Positions 24,674 through 33,406 of a stretch of 55,189 nt of DNA are shown here, piece after piece. The position numbers and the translations under genes were made by a program. The first letter of the stretch is position 1. The number at the start of each line of letters is the position of its first letter. Origin of the DNA: Prevotellaceae bacterium. Lineage in GTDB: Bacteria > Bacteroidota > Bacteroidia > Bacteroidales > UBA932. The notes below the pieces were generated by a model. That model saw only the letters and a list, made by a program, of their open reading frames with translations, made no database searches and was not told the origin of the DNA. The stretch covers positions 1 through 55,189 of the forward strand of contig JAISNL010000170.1 in the NCBI GenBank assembly GCA_031276235.1, in the 5' to 3' direction.

Positions 24674-26203
24674 TTATTTTTTAGTTGGCAAAAAAATTGT
24701 AAATGTACTGCCTTTTCCTTTTTCACTTTCTACACTGATTTTACCTCCGTGCATTTCTACTATTTTCTTTACGTAATTCAATCCCAGCCCCGAACCTTTT
24801 ACTGTATGTATGTTACCTGTAGGCACTCTGTAAAATTGTTCAAAAATATGCTTGTGATATTCTTTTTCTATTCCTATTCCATTGTCTGACACTGAAATAA
24901 TTATTCCCGTATTATTGTTTTCGGTGCGAACTAATATTACAGGATGTTTTTTTGAATATTTCAATGCGTTGTCTATAAGATTTGATATTATTTGCTGCAA
25001 ATGCATCTCATCTCCAACAACAATATTTTCTTTTGCATCGTACTGCGTCATTATTTTTCCTTTTTTTTCATTTAATTGCAGCATGTACGAATCCACCGCT
25101 TTTGTGATAATATTTTTAATATTTACATCATTGTGTCTTATGTTGATATTGCCGCGTTCTACGGCAGCCATACGTAATACTTTTTCAACCAAACTGCTGA
25201 GGCGTTGCGCCTCGTCCCTTATCATTTTGGATAATTTCGCCACATTTTTCTTTTCGATCGGCACATTTTCGTCTTTCAGCATTTCTGCCGCAAGCGTAAT
25301 TGTTGCTATTGGCGTTTTCAGTTCGTGAGTCATGTTTCCCATAAAGTCATGACGCATTTGCGACAATCGTTTTTGATGAAAAATTATCATAAGCGTTGCG
25401 GCAAAAGTGCCTGTTATAATAATTATTAACAGCAGAGAGGAAAAAATGATGAGAGATAATTTTTTAAAAATATAGTCGGTCAGATTTGGAACATATATAT
25501 TTAAATAATATTTCGGAGCTTGTTCGGCATCGTTAGGAAACATCTGTTTTTTATATAAACAGTCTTCTCTGTCCGACCTGTATTCTTTGGTTGTCAGCGC
25601 ATTTACTTCAACATCATCGGCGCTTGTAACTGCAAATTCAAATTCAGTATCAATTTTTTGCTGTGCAAAGTGTTTGTGTATAAGCGAATCTAATCTTATC
25701 ATCGAAAGTCTGTCTTCAATTGAAATGTCAACAGTTACTTTTGTTTCCTGTTTTTCATCTATAAACAGCTTAAATTGGTCAGATACGGGCAAATTATCAT
25801 TTCGCTTGTCCAATTCCAACCCTAAAATTCCTCCTTTTATCAAGTGATTTAATCGATTATCGGAAGTTGCCAACTGCACATCGTTTTTGTTTATCCAAAA
25901 AATTATGGATTGTTCTTCCACTATTTTATTGAATGAAGATGACCATGTAGTTAAACTTTTTTTTGATATTGAACGATAGCTTCCTTTCCCGAAATATTCG
26001 CCTATTGTTGGGGATTCTACATTGTCGTTTACAACTATTTCAGCTTCATTAATCACATTATCAAGCACCATTCGCATTTTCGCATCGAAATTATCCTTTT
26101 GTATTTTCCCTGCCGTATGCAGTGAATTTCCTTGAAGAATAACAAGCGATACGGTGCAAATACAAATAGCAATTGATAATAAAATTATAATTTTTCTCTT
26201 CAT
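24674..26203 (-). CDS. rprX: Membrane sensor histidine kinase (RprX-like)
   Basis: The start is taken at the ATG at 26203 (509 aa), which begins the first membrane segment (MKRKIIILLSIAICICTVSL); the frame is open to 26278. A large periplasmic domain (about 30-255) and a second membrane helix (about 262-290) follow. The kinase core shows the H-box DFMGNMTHELKTPIATI, N-box NLIDNALKYS, G1 SDNGIGI and G2 GSGLGLNYVKK. The sensed signal is unknown. It is cotranscribed with the response regulator 68 bp downstream. Confidence 0.92.
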   Translation of the reverse strand: MKRKIIILLSIAICICTVSLVILQGNSLHTAGKIQKDNFDAKMRMVLDNVINEAEIVVNDNVESPTIGEYFGKGSYRSISKKSLTTWSSSFNKIVEEQSIIFWINKNDVQLATSDNRLNHLIKGGILGLELDKRNDNLPVSDQFKLFIDEKQETKVTVDISIEDRLSMIRLDSLIHKHFAQQKIDTEFEFAVTSADDVEVNALTTKEYRSDREDCLYKKQMFPNDAEQAPKYYLNIYVPNLTDYIFKKLSLIIFSSLLLIIIITGTFAATLMIIFHQKRLSQMRHDFMGNMTHELKTPIATITLAAEMLKDENVPIEKKNVAKLSKMIRDEAQRLSSLVEKVLRMAAVERGNINIRHNDVNIKNIITKAVDSYMLQLNEKKGKIMTQYDAKENIVVGDEMHLQQIISNLIDNALKYSKKHPVILVRTENNNTGIIISVSDNGIGIEKEYHKHIFEQFYRVPTGNIHTVKGSGLGLNYVKKIVEMHGGKISVESEKGKGSTFTIFLPTKK

Positions 26204-26280
26204 TCCAAGTAGTTTCTCTGCGAGCAAAGTTAGGCGATTTGTTTTGAAGGCTGTTGTGTCGTTAATAAAAATTAACAATA

Positions 26281-26718
26281 CTAAATTCTCTCAAAAGCTT
26301 TGAATAAAGGTGTTTTTTTAACAGTTAAGTTCATACATGCGGTTATTTCTTTAACAGTTCTTATTGCTGATACAATGCCGTTGATTTGCTCATTTGTTAA
26401 AATCCCTGAAACTTTCAGAATAAAATCTATGTCATAAAGTTGAGGAATTAACCTTAATTCTCCATATTTATTGCAAATAAAAGAATATTCGATATTTGTT
26501 TTTTTACATAAATAATTGAAATAAGAAACGTGATTGCCGCTGAATATTTTGTTTTTCAACACGGGATGTTCCGCTTTTCTCAAATCCAGCGACAATACGT
26601 CATTGATATTCCATGCCAAATAATAATCCGCCTGCGCAGATACTATCGCAAAAACAACAAAATTTTGATTTGTCGGCTCTTGTATTGTTATTTTTTTTTT
26701 AGTTGCGTTTGATTTCAT
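26281..26718 (-). CDS. IPExxxVDY-family protein
   Basis: From the ATG at 26718 (open to 26736) this is a 145-aa cytosolic protein. Size, N-terminal FVVFAIVSAQADYYLAWNIN and the central FNYLCKKTNIEYSFICNKYG fit the small Bacteroidetes family named after its IPExxxVDY motif. Here the motif is degenerate, LIPQLYDIDFIL (E to Q, V to I, Y to F). Function is unknown. It lies between the kinase gene and a secreted coiled-coil protein, all on the minus strand. Confidence 0.7.
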   Translation of the reverse strand: MKSNATKKKITIQEPTNQNFVVFAIVSAQADYYLAWNINDVLSLDLRKAEHPVLKNKIFSGNHVSYFNYLCKKTNIEYSFICNKYGELRLIPQLYDIDFILKVSGILTNEQINGIVSAIRTVKEITACMNLTVKKTPLFKAFERI

Positions 26719-26751
26719 TATACAATTAATGAACAACTATATCTGTTACAG

Positions 26752-27414
26752 TTATTTTGGCAGATCTGATTCCTGTTTTGCCTTCTTCAATTGGGTTTCG
26801 GTGGCAATTTGCCGTTTCATTTCCACTTCCTGTTGCTTGTTTTGAATTTTTTGCGTATTTTCTTCTATTTTTTTCAAAATCTTTTCCTTGTCTTTTTGCA
26901 GCGACACCGCATCATCCTGCAAATTACGCAAATCTTTTTCCGCTTTCTTCAAATCATCCATGCTTTTATCAAGCTGAACTGTTGTTATATACAGTTCTAC
27001 ATAAGGTTTCAGATCGTTTTCAAATTCTTTCACTTTATTGATTATACTTTCGCATGTTGCGGATGTACAAAATTGTCCATTTTCCAGAGAAACAAGGATA
27101 TAAATTTTCGACTCGCTTTTGTTTTGTCTGTTTTTGTCCACTTTTGTATAGATTGTCATCGTTTCGCTGCCGAATTCTCTGAATTTTACGTTTTTGTATT
27201 CGATAAAACCTTTAGATGCGTTTTTCCCTTTCAACCCGTTTGATGCAAATCGTTTTTCAAGTGTTTTTTCAACTTCATCCACCGTATAGGGCAAATCAAT
27301 ACATACTGCATTTTGATAGCCTGTTTTCATTTCAACGGTTGTTTCATACGATTGTGCTTTGCCTGCATAAATAGCGGCAACAAAAATCAGAATTGCTGTT
27401 ATTAAATTTTTCAT
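26752..27414 (-). CDS. Secreted protein with C-terminal coiled coil, unknown function
   Basis: This 220-aa protein has a signal peptide (MKNLITAILIFVAAIYAGKA), a mixed alpha/beta domain (about 24-140, including FIEYKNVKFREFGSETMTIY and a CTSATC pair of cysteines), and a long Lys/Glu/Gln coiled coil from about 145 to the end (KKAEKDLRNLQDDAVSLQKD, ILKKIEENTQKIQNKQQEVE). It is probably periplasmic. I recognise no family. It is 33 bp upstream of the IPExxxVDY-type gene. Confidence 0.75.
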   Translation of the reverse strand: MKNLITAILIFVAAIYAGKAQSYETTVEMKTGYQNAVCIDLPYTVDEVEKTLEKRFASNGLKGKNASKGFIEYKNVKFREFGSETMTIYTKVDKNRQNKSESKIYILVSLENGQFCTSATCESIINKVKEFENDLKPYVELYITTVQLDKSMDDLKKAEKDLRNLQDDAVSLQKDKEKILKKIEENTQKIQNKQQEVEMKRQIATETQLKKAKQESDLPK

Positions 27415-27841
27415 ACTTTTATTTTTTATTATTGAAATATTATCGAATTAAAGCAATTATTATGCCAAATTTTAATCACTCATAATGCTCATGTCTATAA
27501 ATTTTTATAGAGCCAATATTTTAATCGCAGTATTTTTATTCAGTCATTTTTGTTTGTAAGTTAATTATATGGCAAAAAATTAAAAATGCCGAATTTGGGT
27601 AGCGTAAGCAGGTTAAGGAAAGTTTTTGCATAGCATTTCAATTAATTGTGTACTTTTCATTCTACCTTGATATTTTTCGTTTTCATTGTACTTATTTGTT
27701 TATGATCTATAAAGATACGAAATATCAAAGTTTTTTTTAAATGAAATTGCACTATAATTGTCTAAAGACAAAATAGTTACATGACAAAGTTGTGTTTTTT
27801 ATCATGTAGTAAACCGTACATCAATTGTAATTTTCCGAATA
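27415..27841. other. Gene-free intergenic stretch
   Basis: About 430 bp of AT-rich sequence separate two minus-strand genes. Stops are dense in all frames, and I find no tRNA, clear promoter pair or strong hairpin. Confidence 0.5.
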
Positions 27842-28498
27842 CTAAGGTTTAAAAATCCATTTCAATCTGTCCGGTTTAACATTTGATGTAATAAAAGTTG
27901 TTGAATTTATTCCTCCAATACTGGTAACATAAACTTCATTCCAGCCTTTTTTCAATTCGACAATATTATCAAAAATATTAATAACAGTCCAATTATCTTC
28001 CTCTTTATCACTTGATCCTGTAATGGTAATATCTCTGTCAACATAAATATAACTGGCGCAAATATCATGATTATCGGCAGTTTTACAAATATATTCAAAT
28101 TTGCCTGTTGCCTGTCCGTTTTTGAATGTCGCCAAATAATCCACACTTGTTGTTTTTACATGCGGGTCGCTAACATTCACACCATCTGGAATAACGTTAT
28201 TTGATATTGGAGTCCATTTGTCATCTAATATCAACAAAGGCAAAGTCATCATAAATCCTCCGTCTACATATTCGGCGCTTGCTAAAATATTGTAAAGTAC
28301 AGCGCCATTATTCTCGTGATAATTCCTTATTGCTTTCACGCTGTCAATATGCGAATTGTAATCGCTTCCGTTTTCTATATTCCTCGCATCAATAATGAAA
28401 TTTTGAGGAGTTGCATTGTCATCACCATCGTCGCTTCCGCAACCTGTGAACATAAATCCTGCACAAACGCAGGCAATCGTTAATATACTTTTTCTCAT
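27842..28498 (-). CDS. Lipoprotein of unknown function
   Basis: A 218-aa protein with a lipobox ending MFTGCGSDD, so Cys19 is lipidated and followed by an Asp/Gly-rich linker. The mature domain is mostly beta (GGFMMTLPLLILDDKWTPIS, GKFEYICKTADNHDICASYI, VELKKGWNEVYVTSIGG) and ends DRLKWIFKP. Two cysteines (ICK, ICA) may pair. I know no family. A broken copy of its central part lies in opposite orientation at 38.3 kb, so the gene has been duplicated at least once. Confidence 0.82.
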   Translation of the reverse strand: MRKSILTIACVCAGFMFTGCGSDDGDDNATPQNFIIDARNIENGSDYNSHIDSVKAIRNYHENNGAVLYNILASAEYVDGGFMMTLPLLILDDKWTPISNNVIPDGVNVSDPHVKTTSVDYLATFKNGQATGKFEYICKTADNHDICASYIYVDRDITITGSSDKEEDNWTVINIFDNIVELKKGWNEVYVTSIGGINSTTFITSNVKPDRLKWIFKP

Positions 28499-28561
28499 AA
28501 TATAATATTATATTATTTAGTTATTAATTAATATGTTTCGAATAAATTATCAATATATTTT

Positions 28562-29425
28562 TCATGGCTTCAAAGGTTCAAATTCATATCCTGCGGCTTT
28601 GCCATGTTTGATATTTCCCATTGCAGGAAAGGCAATGTGCATACCGCCTGCGGGAATTTTATTTTTTGCAGCATATTCAAGTATTTTTTTGCGTGTATCT
28701 ACAGCCTGTTCTGGATTTACATCGTAAGTAACGGCAATTTCGGGATGCGGCATTTGTATTGCCATTGCATGGGCAAGGTCTCCCCATATCAGAAATTGTG
28801 AATTTTCGGATTGCAGCAAATATGCCGTATGTCCGGGCGTGTGTCCGTATGCTGCAATGGCGTATATTCCGCTCATCAGTTCGCTTTTGGTGTTTTCCAA
28901 ATCTGAGGGAACAAATAAATGCAATTTGTTTTTATATGCCTGTATTATATTGCGTGCCTGTTCGCTTCCCCGCGAGTCGAGATTCATCCAATAATCATGT
29001 TCGGCTTGAGCAATATAAAGCTGCGCATTGGGAAATGTAATTTGTTCATCGTGCAACAAGCCGCCAATATGGTCGCCGTGCATGTGCGTAAGCAAAATAA
29101 TATCAACCTGTTTTGGTTCAACATTTTGCTGTTTCAGATTGTTAAACAGATTTCGTCCGAAGCCGGCATCAATCAGTATTGTTTTTTCGGGAGTTTTTAC
29201 CAAAAAAGCATTGCAAGCCGAAAGGAATGTTCCATCCTGAGCGTATTGGTTTATCATTTCCTCCGTTGCGCCGATTAATATTGATTTTCCGCTTTTTTGC
29301 TGTCCTTCGGAAAGCGCTGTTATTTCCATGTTTTCCATTGTAAATTTGAAAACATTAACGTTTTCCTGTGCCATTATACCTGTGCATATAAGCGAAACAA
29401 ACAATAAAATTAAATATCCTTTCAT
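28562..29425 (-). CDS. Secreted metallo-beta-lactamase-fold hydrolase
   Basis: The protein is 287 aa with a signal peptide (MKGYLILLFVSLICTGIMAQ). The metal-binding motif is LLTHMHGDHIGGLL (HxHxDH, about residue 113-118), with further ligands in AYGHTPGHTAYLL and the Asp of LIWGDLAHA. This plan is shared with AHL lactonases and related hydrolases of the MBL fold. Its substrate cannot be read from the sequence. It appears monocistronic, 63 bp from the lipoprotein gene. Confidence 0.9.
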   Translation of the reverse strand: MKGYLILLFVSLICTGIMAQENVNVFKFTMENMEITALSEGQQKSGKSILIGATEEMINQYAQDGTFLSACNAFLVKTPEKTILIDAGFGRNLFNNLKQQNVEPKQVDIILLTHMHGDHIGGLLHDEQITFPNAQLYIAQAEHDYWMNLDSRGSEQARNIIQAYKNKLHLFVPSDLENTKSELMSGIYAIAAYGHTPGHTAYLLQSENSQFLIWGDLAHAMAIQMPHPEIAVTYDVNPEQAVDTRKKILEYAAKNKIPAGGMHIAFPAMGNIKHGKAAGYEFEPLKP

Positions 29426-29565
29426 AATATCATGTTATAAAATTTTTGCAAAATTAATGTTTTTTTTACAGATAAATATCTTTTTTTAGAAATTTTAAAT
29501 AAAATTTCATTCAGTTGCGTGCAATATGAAAATAATTCATGTAAATTTGTCAAATTTTTAGTGAT

Positions 29566-30633
29566 ATGGAACATTTTAACCCAAATGATATTGGTTTGCC
29601 TAACGGCAATTTTTTTGCTCTCCCTTACTCTGTCGATGAATCTGAAATTGTGTTGATTTCGGCTCCGTGGGATGTTACGGCATCTTATCGCTGCGGAACG
29701 GCAAATGCTCCGCAACGCATTATTGCCGCATCATCTCAAATTGATATTTACGATATTGACGTGGAAAATGCGTGGAAAATAAAAATTGGGACGCATCCGT
29801 ACGATGATGAAATATTTGGAAAATCAACAAAATTGCGCAAAAAAGCCGAAAAGGTCATCGCCCATCTTGAAAATGGCGGAAATATTAACGATATATCAAT
29901 TTTGCATGAACTGGAATTAATAAACAAGGCATCGGAAAAACTGAATGTTAGAATGTATGAATATGCTAAAAAATATTACGGAGAAAATAAAATAACAGGA
30001 ATTGTGGGCGGCGAACACAGCGTGCCATTCGGATTGATAAAATTTTTGAGTGAAAAATACGACAATTTAGGGATATTGCATATAGATGCTCACGCCGATT
30101 TGCGGCACGCGTATGAAGGATTTGAATATTCTCATGCATCAATAATGTACAATGTAATCACAAAATGCAAAAATGTTGCAAAGCTGGTGCAGGTTGGAAT
30201 TCGCGATTTTTGTACCGACGAAGCCGATTTGATTGCAGGCAGCGATAAAATATCGGCATATACAGATTTTTACATCAGCGAACAACTGTTTGGAGGCGAA
30301 CAGACATGGAAATCTATTTGCAACAATATAATAAACGAATTACCCGAAAATGTTTACATAAGTTTCGACATTGACGGATTAAGCCCCGAACTTTGTCCCA
30401 ATACTGGAACTCCCGTACCGGGCGGATTGTCGTTTCAGCAGGCTTACTATCTTTTACGCGTATTATCAAAATCAGGAAGGAAAATCGCAGGTTTTGATGT
30501 TTGCGAAGTTGCTCCAAATCCTTATAATGACCATGATGAATACGATGCAAACGTAGGCGCTCGCATTTTGTATAAAATATGCTGTCTTGCACATCTGTCA
30601 AATATCGGAAAACATCCTAACCGTACAGGATAA
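29566..30633 (+). CDS. Arginase/agmatinase-family ureohydrolase
   Basis: This 355-aa enzyme has the two-manganese site of the ureohydrolase family: GGEHSVPFG, LHIDAHADLRHAYEG and SFDIDGLSPELCPNTGTPVPGG. Members hydrolyse arginine, agmatine or formimidoylglutamate. The sequence fits the 'agmatinase family' of Bacteroidetes best, but I cannot pick the substrate. A TAAATTTG box (29542-29549) lies 16 bp upstream. nhaA starts 25 bp after its stop, so the two are probably cotranscribed. Confidence 0.87.
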   Translation: MEHFNPNDIGLPNGNFFALPYSVDESEIVLISAPWDVTASYRCGTANAPQRIIAASSQIDIYDIDVENAWKIKIGTHPYDDEIFGKSTKLRKKAEKVIAHLENGGNINDISILHELELINKASEKLNVRMYEYAKKYYGENKITGIVGGEHSVPFGLIKFLSEKYDNLGILHIDAHADLRHAYEGFEYSHASIMYNVITKCKNVAKLVQVGIRDFCTDEADLIAGSDKISAYTDFYISEQLFGGEQTWKSICNNIINELPENVYISFDIDGLSPELCPNTGTPVPGGLSFQQAYYLLRVLSKSGRKIAGFDVCEVAPNPYNDHDEYDANVGARILYKICCLAHLSNIGKHPNRTG

Positions 30634-30658
30634 TTTAATTTTACTGAAATCTTAAAGA

Positions 30659-32020
30659 ATGCCCAATATAGATAAACAAATAAAGAAAATTCGCAAATAT
30701 TACTGGCTGTACAAGCGAGAAAGAAAAATACGGGATACGTTTTCTCAGTTTTTTCACAAGGAAGCGACAGGAGGAATATTATTGTTTTTTGCAACCGTCA
30801 TTGCTCTTGTTTCAGCCAACTTTCCTCAATTTTTCAATTTGAATGTAATATGGGAAAAGGAACTTGCAATATCCATAGGCGATTTTGTTCAAAAAATGTC
30901 GTTGCGCCACTGGATAAACGATGGATTGATGATGATTTTCTTTTTTGTTGTAAGCCTCGAAATCAAACGCGAGATTATGGTTGGAGAACTTTCATCGCTG
31001 AAAAAATCAAGTTTGCCCATTGCTGCCGCAATAGGCGGAATGATTGTGCCGGCTTTGATTTTTTGCGCCTTCAACATCAATTCGCCAGCAACAGATCGCG
31101 GCTGGGGAATACCTACGGCAACCGACATCGCATTTGCAATAGGAGTTCTTTCTATTTTGGGCAAACGCGTTCCCATGTCGATGAAAATATTCCTCACCGC
31201 ACTTGCAATCGCCGACGACCTTGGCGCAATCCTTGTAATTGCATTTTTTTATCCTGCGCACGCAATTAATCTCAATATTATGCTTATTGCGGCAACGGTA
31301 ATGGCAATAATACTTGTATTAAATTCATTGCAAATACGGCATACATTTCTGTATTTAATCACAGGATTTGTACTTTGGTTTCTGGTTTTGCAGTCAGGCA
31401 TACATGCCACAGTTGCAGGAATTTTACTTACTGTAATTATCCCTACTCGCACTCGCATAAGCGGAACAAAATTTTATGCTCATACCAATTTTCTTGTACG
31501 CAAATTCAGAACACATTATATTGAAAATAAAAATATTTTAGCCAACAAAGAATGTCTTGACGTTATAAATGCCATGCGGTCGGAAATAGCAAAAGCATCA
31601 TCTCCAATGCAAAAATTTGAATCTTCTCTGCACGGATTTTCGATGTACTTCATAATGCCTCTGTTTGCGCTGGCTAACGCCGGTGTTGTTGTTAACTTTA
31701 ACGAATTTAATTTTTTCAGCGAAGTATCGCTCGGCATAGCCTGCGGACTGATAATAGGCAAACCTGTCGGAATCTTTTTATTCAGTTTCATTATGATAAA
31801 GTCGGGCTTGTCGAAATTTTCGGACGGAATGAATTACAGATTGCTGTTCAATGCAGGAATATTTGCAGGAATAGGATTCACCATGTCGATGTTTGTAAGC
31901 AATTTGGCGTTTGACTGTCCAATCTACACCAACACTGCCAAAATTGCAATATTCATATCGTCTCTGATAGCCGGCATATTGGGAATAGCAGCAATCACGG
32001 CAACAAAAACCCGCAAATAA
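30659..32020 (+). CDS. nhaA: Na+/H+ antiporter NhaA
   Basis: The 453-aa membrane protein exchanges Na+ for H+ across the inner membrane. Hallmarks are HWINDGLMMIFFFVVSLEIKRE cut here to HWINDGLMMIFFFV, the unwound-helix region PTATDIAFAIGVLSILGKRVP, and the adjacent Asp pair in ALAIADDLGAI that carries the ions. The C-terminal GIGFTMSMFVSNLAF is also typical. It has a longer N-terminus (about 35 residues) than E. coli NhaA. It follows the ureohydrolase gene and precedes a small secreted protein by 4 bp. Confidence 0.95.
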   Translation: MPNIDKQIKKIRKYYWLYKRERKIRDTFSQFFHKEATGGILLFFATVIALVSANFPQFFNLNVIWEKELAISIGDFVQKMSLRHWINDGLMMIFFFVVSLEIKREIMVGELSSLKKSSLPIAAAIGGMIVPALIFCAFNINSPATDRGWGIPTATDIAFAIGVLSILGKRVPMSMKIFLTALAIADDLGAILVIAFFYPAHAINLNIMLIAATVMAIILVLNSLQIRHTFLYLITGFVLWFLVLQSGIHATVAGILLTVIIPTRTRISGTKFYAHTNFLVRKFRTHYIENKNILANKECLDVINAMRSEIAKASSPMQKFESSLHGFSMYFIMPLFALANAGVVVNFNEFNFFSEVSLGIACGLIIGKPVGIFLFSFIMIKSGLSKFSDGMNYRLLFNAGIFAGIGFTMSMFVSNLAFDCPIYTNTAKIAIFISSLIAGILGIAAITATKTRK

Positions 32021-32024
32021 AAGG

Positions 32025-32420
32025 ATGATATCTTTGCAAACCCTTAGGCAGATTCACATCTCAATGCAACTGCTGTTTTCTTTGGTTGCATTATTTGCAA
32101 TATTTGGTTTGCAAGCGCAAACTGTTAATGACATTCCATTATCGGAATTAGATGCTGAATATGTGATGATTGTTGGCACAGGTAAATTTCTGTCAAACAA
32201 AGTAACTGTTAAACTTGACTTTGGGCAAAAAACAAAGTATTGGGGAGGAGGAAAAGAGCAAAAATTACTTGACGAAAATGGTAAAAAATTGGAACTAAAT
32301 TCAATGATTGATGCTCTTAATTTTATGCAGCGGTTCGGATATGAATTTGTAAATGCTTATGTTATTACAAGTGATAAAGGAGATGTGTTTCATTGGATTT
32401 TGCGTAAAAAACGTGAATGA
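32025..32420 (+). CDS. Small secreted protein of unknown function
   Basis: The 131-aa frame starts 4 bp after the nhaA stop; a second ATG at 32064 is possible. Either start yields a hydrophobic stretch (LLFSLVALFAIFGLQAQ) with a cleavage site after AQA-like residues. The mature part, about 100 residues, contains VTVKLDFGQKTKYWGGGKEQ and ends VITSDKGDVFHWILRKK. I have seen similar short secreted proteins in Bacteroides but know of no function. Confidence 0.65.
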   Translation: MISLQTLRQIHISMQLLFSLVALFAIFGLQAQTVNDIPLSELDAEYVMIVGTGKFLSNKVTVKLDFGQKTKYWGGGKEQKLLDENGKKLELNSMIDALNFMQRFGYEFVNAYVITSDKGDVFHWILRKKRE

Positions 32421-32497
32421 TACTCAAATTACAGGTTTCCACTCAATTTATAATGCAATTACATTTTGTTTATAATGGAAAATATTTGAGTTAGTGA

Positions 32498-32752
32498 TTA
32501 TTTGGAGTAATGATACCTCATAGAGAACCAATGAATCTCTATCATGTTTTCGTTTACAGAATATATTATTCTATGTTCGGAATTGATGCGTCTTGACCAT
32601 TTGCCTGCAAGTTCGGGTTTTCCTGTTCCTGTGTATGGATGTTCGGAAATATCTATTAAAAGACGATTAATTTTATCAAATAACCTTTTTTGCCCGCTAT
32701 GCCTCCAATATTGATAATCATTATAAGCATGAGGAGTGAATATTATTTTCAT
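32498..32752 (-). CDS. yoeB: YoeB-family mRNA interferase toxin
   Basis: The 84-aa toxin cleaves mRNA at the ribosome when freed from its antitoxin. The RelE/YoeB fold is clear: FTPHAYNDYQYW, the Glu of GKPELAGKWSRRI, the Arg of EHRIIYSV and the C-terminal RYHYSK with the His and Tyr needed for cleavage. Length equals E. coli YoeB (84). Its ATG overlaps the antitoxin stop by 4 bp (ATGA). All catalytic residues appear intact, so the system should be active. Confidence 0.93.
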   Translation of the reverse strand: MKIIFTPHAYNDYQYWRHSGQKRLFDKINRLLIDISEHPYTGTGKPELAGKWSRRINSEHRIIYSVNENMIEIHWFSMRYHYSK

Positions 32753-33006
32753 CGTATAGAATTTATGTCAAATTCGATACCTTTGCCTGCCTTAATATCC
32801 TGTTCTCCTTTGCGTATTATATCCATCATTATTGGGGATTTGGCTATATATTCGGTTTCTTTAATTGAGTTGTATTCTTCCAAAGAAATCACAACAACGC
32901 TTTCATTGCCTGAACGATAAATGATCAAAGGCTCATTATCGTTGATAACTCCGTCCAAATAAGTTTTCAAGTGGTTTCTTAATTCCGTATAACTTGCTGT
33001 TTTCAT
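32749..33006 (-). CDS. yefM: YefM-family antitoxin
   Basis: From the ATG at 33006 (85 aa; the frame is open to 33093) the protein begins MKTASYTELRNHLKTYLDGV, the DNA-binding N-terminus of the Phd/YefM family, and contains SGNESVVVISLEEYNSIKET. The C-terminal part binds and inhibits YoeB. The upstream palindromes at 33023-33055 carry the TGTACA core known from yefM operators and support autoregulation. Confidence 0.93.
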   Translation of the reverse strand: MKTASYTELRNHLKTYLDGVINDNEPLIIYRSGNESVVVISLEEYNSIKETEYIAKSPIMMDIIRKGEQDIKAGKGIEFDINSIR

Positions 33007-33022
33007 ATTCACTAATATTTTA

Positions 33023-33055
33023 TTGTACAAAGACAAGTACTTATTTTTGTACTTG
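33023..33055 (-). promoter_or_regulatory. Probable yefM-yoeB operator
   Basis: Two palindromes lie 17-49 bp upstream of the yefM start. The first is TTGTACAA (33023-33030) with a TGTACA core. The second has CAAGTAC (33034-33040) and GTACTTG (33049-33055) as 7-bp arms round 8 bp. E. coli yefM operators use palindromes with a TGTACA core, so this is a likely autoregulatory site. The remainder of 33056-33246 shows nothing else. Confidence 0.6.
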
Positions 33056-33246
33056 CAAGAAAAAACCGCTTTTTCCCACCATGGCAAACGCATTTAAATT
33101 TTGAGCAGATTGATAAGACAATTTTTGTTCCATGCTGCATTGTGCCGTTTAGTGCGTAAATGAGCCTTTTTCTGTGTCTTTTTTCAACAGGTTAAGTACT
33201 GTTTTTTTATTTTTTAATGCGTTTGCCCTGTCAACATTTCGGTATT

Positions 33247-33277
33247 TTTGTCTATTTGTAAATAATATGTACATTTG
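33247..33277 (+). promoter_or_regulatory. Bacteroidetes-type promoter for lysA
   Basis: TTTG (33247-33250), a 19-bp spacer and TACATTTG (33270-33277) fit the consensus exactly. The transcript would start near 33284 and carry a leader of about 120 nt before lysA. I see no lysine-riboswitch fold in that short leader. Confidence 0.7.
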
Positions 33278-33406
33278 CGATGTTAAATTTTAAATTAAGA
33301 CAAAAACAGCATCACAAAATACGTTTAAAAAAAATAAAATAAACTGTAAGTACAAGTTAGGTAAATCAAATAAATTAACATATAAAAATATCTTAAAATC
33401 AGTAAA

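Noticed and set aside
33284-33406. Lysine riboswitch in the lysA leader
   Set aside because: The leader is about 120 nt, AT-rich and lacks the conserved helices of the L box, which needs a longer sequence.
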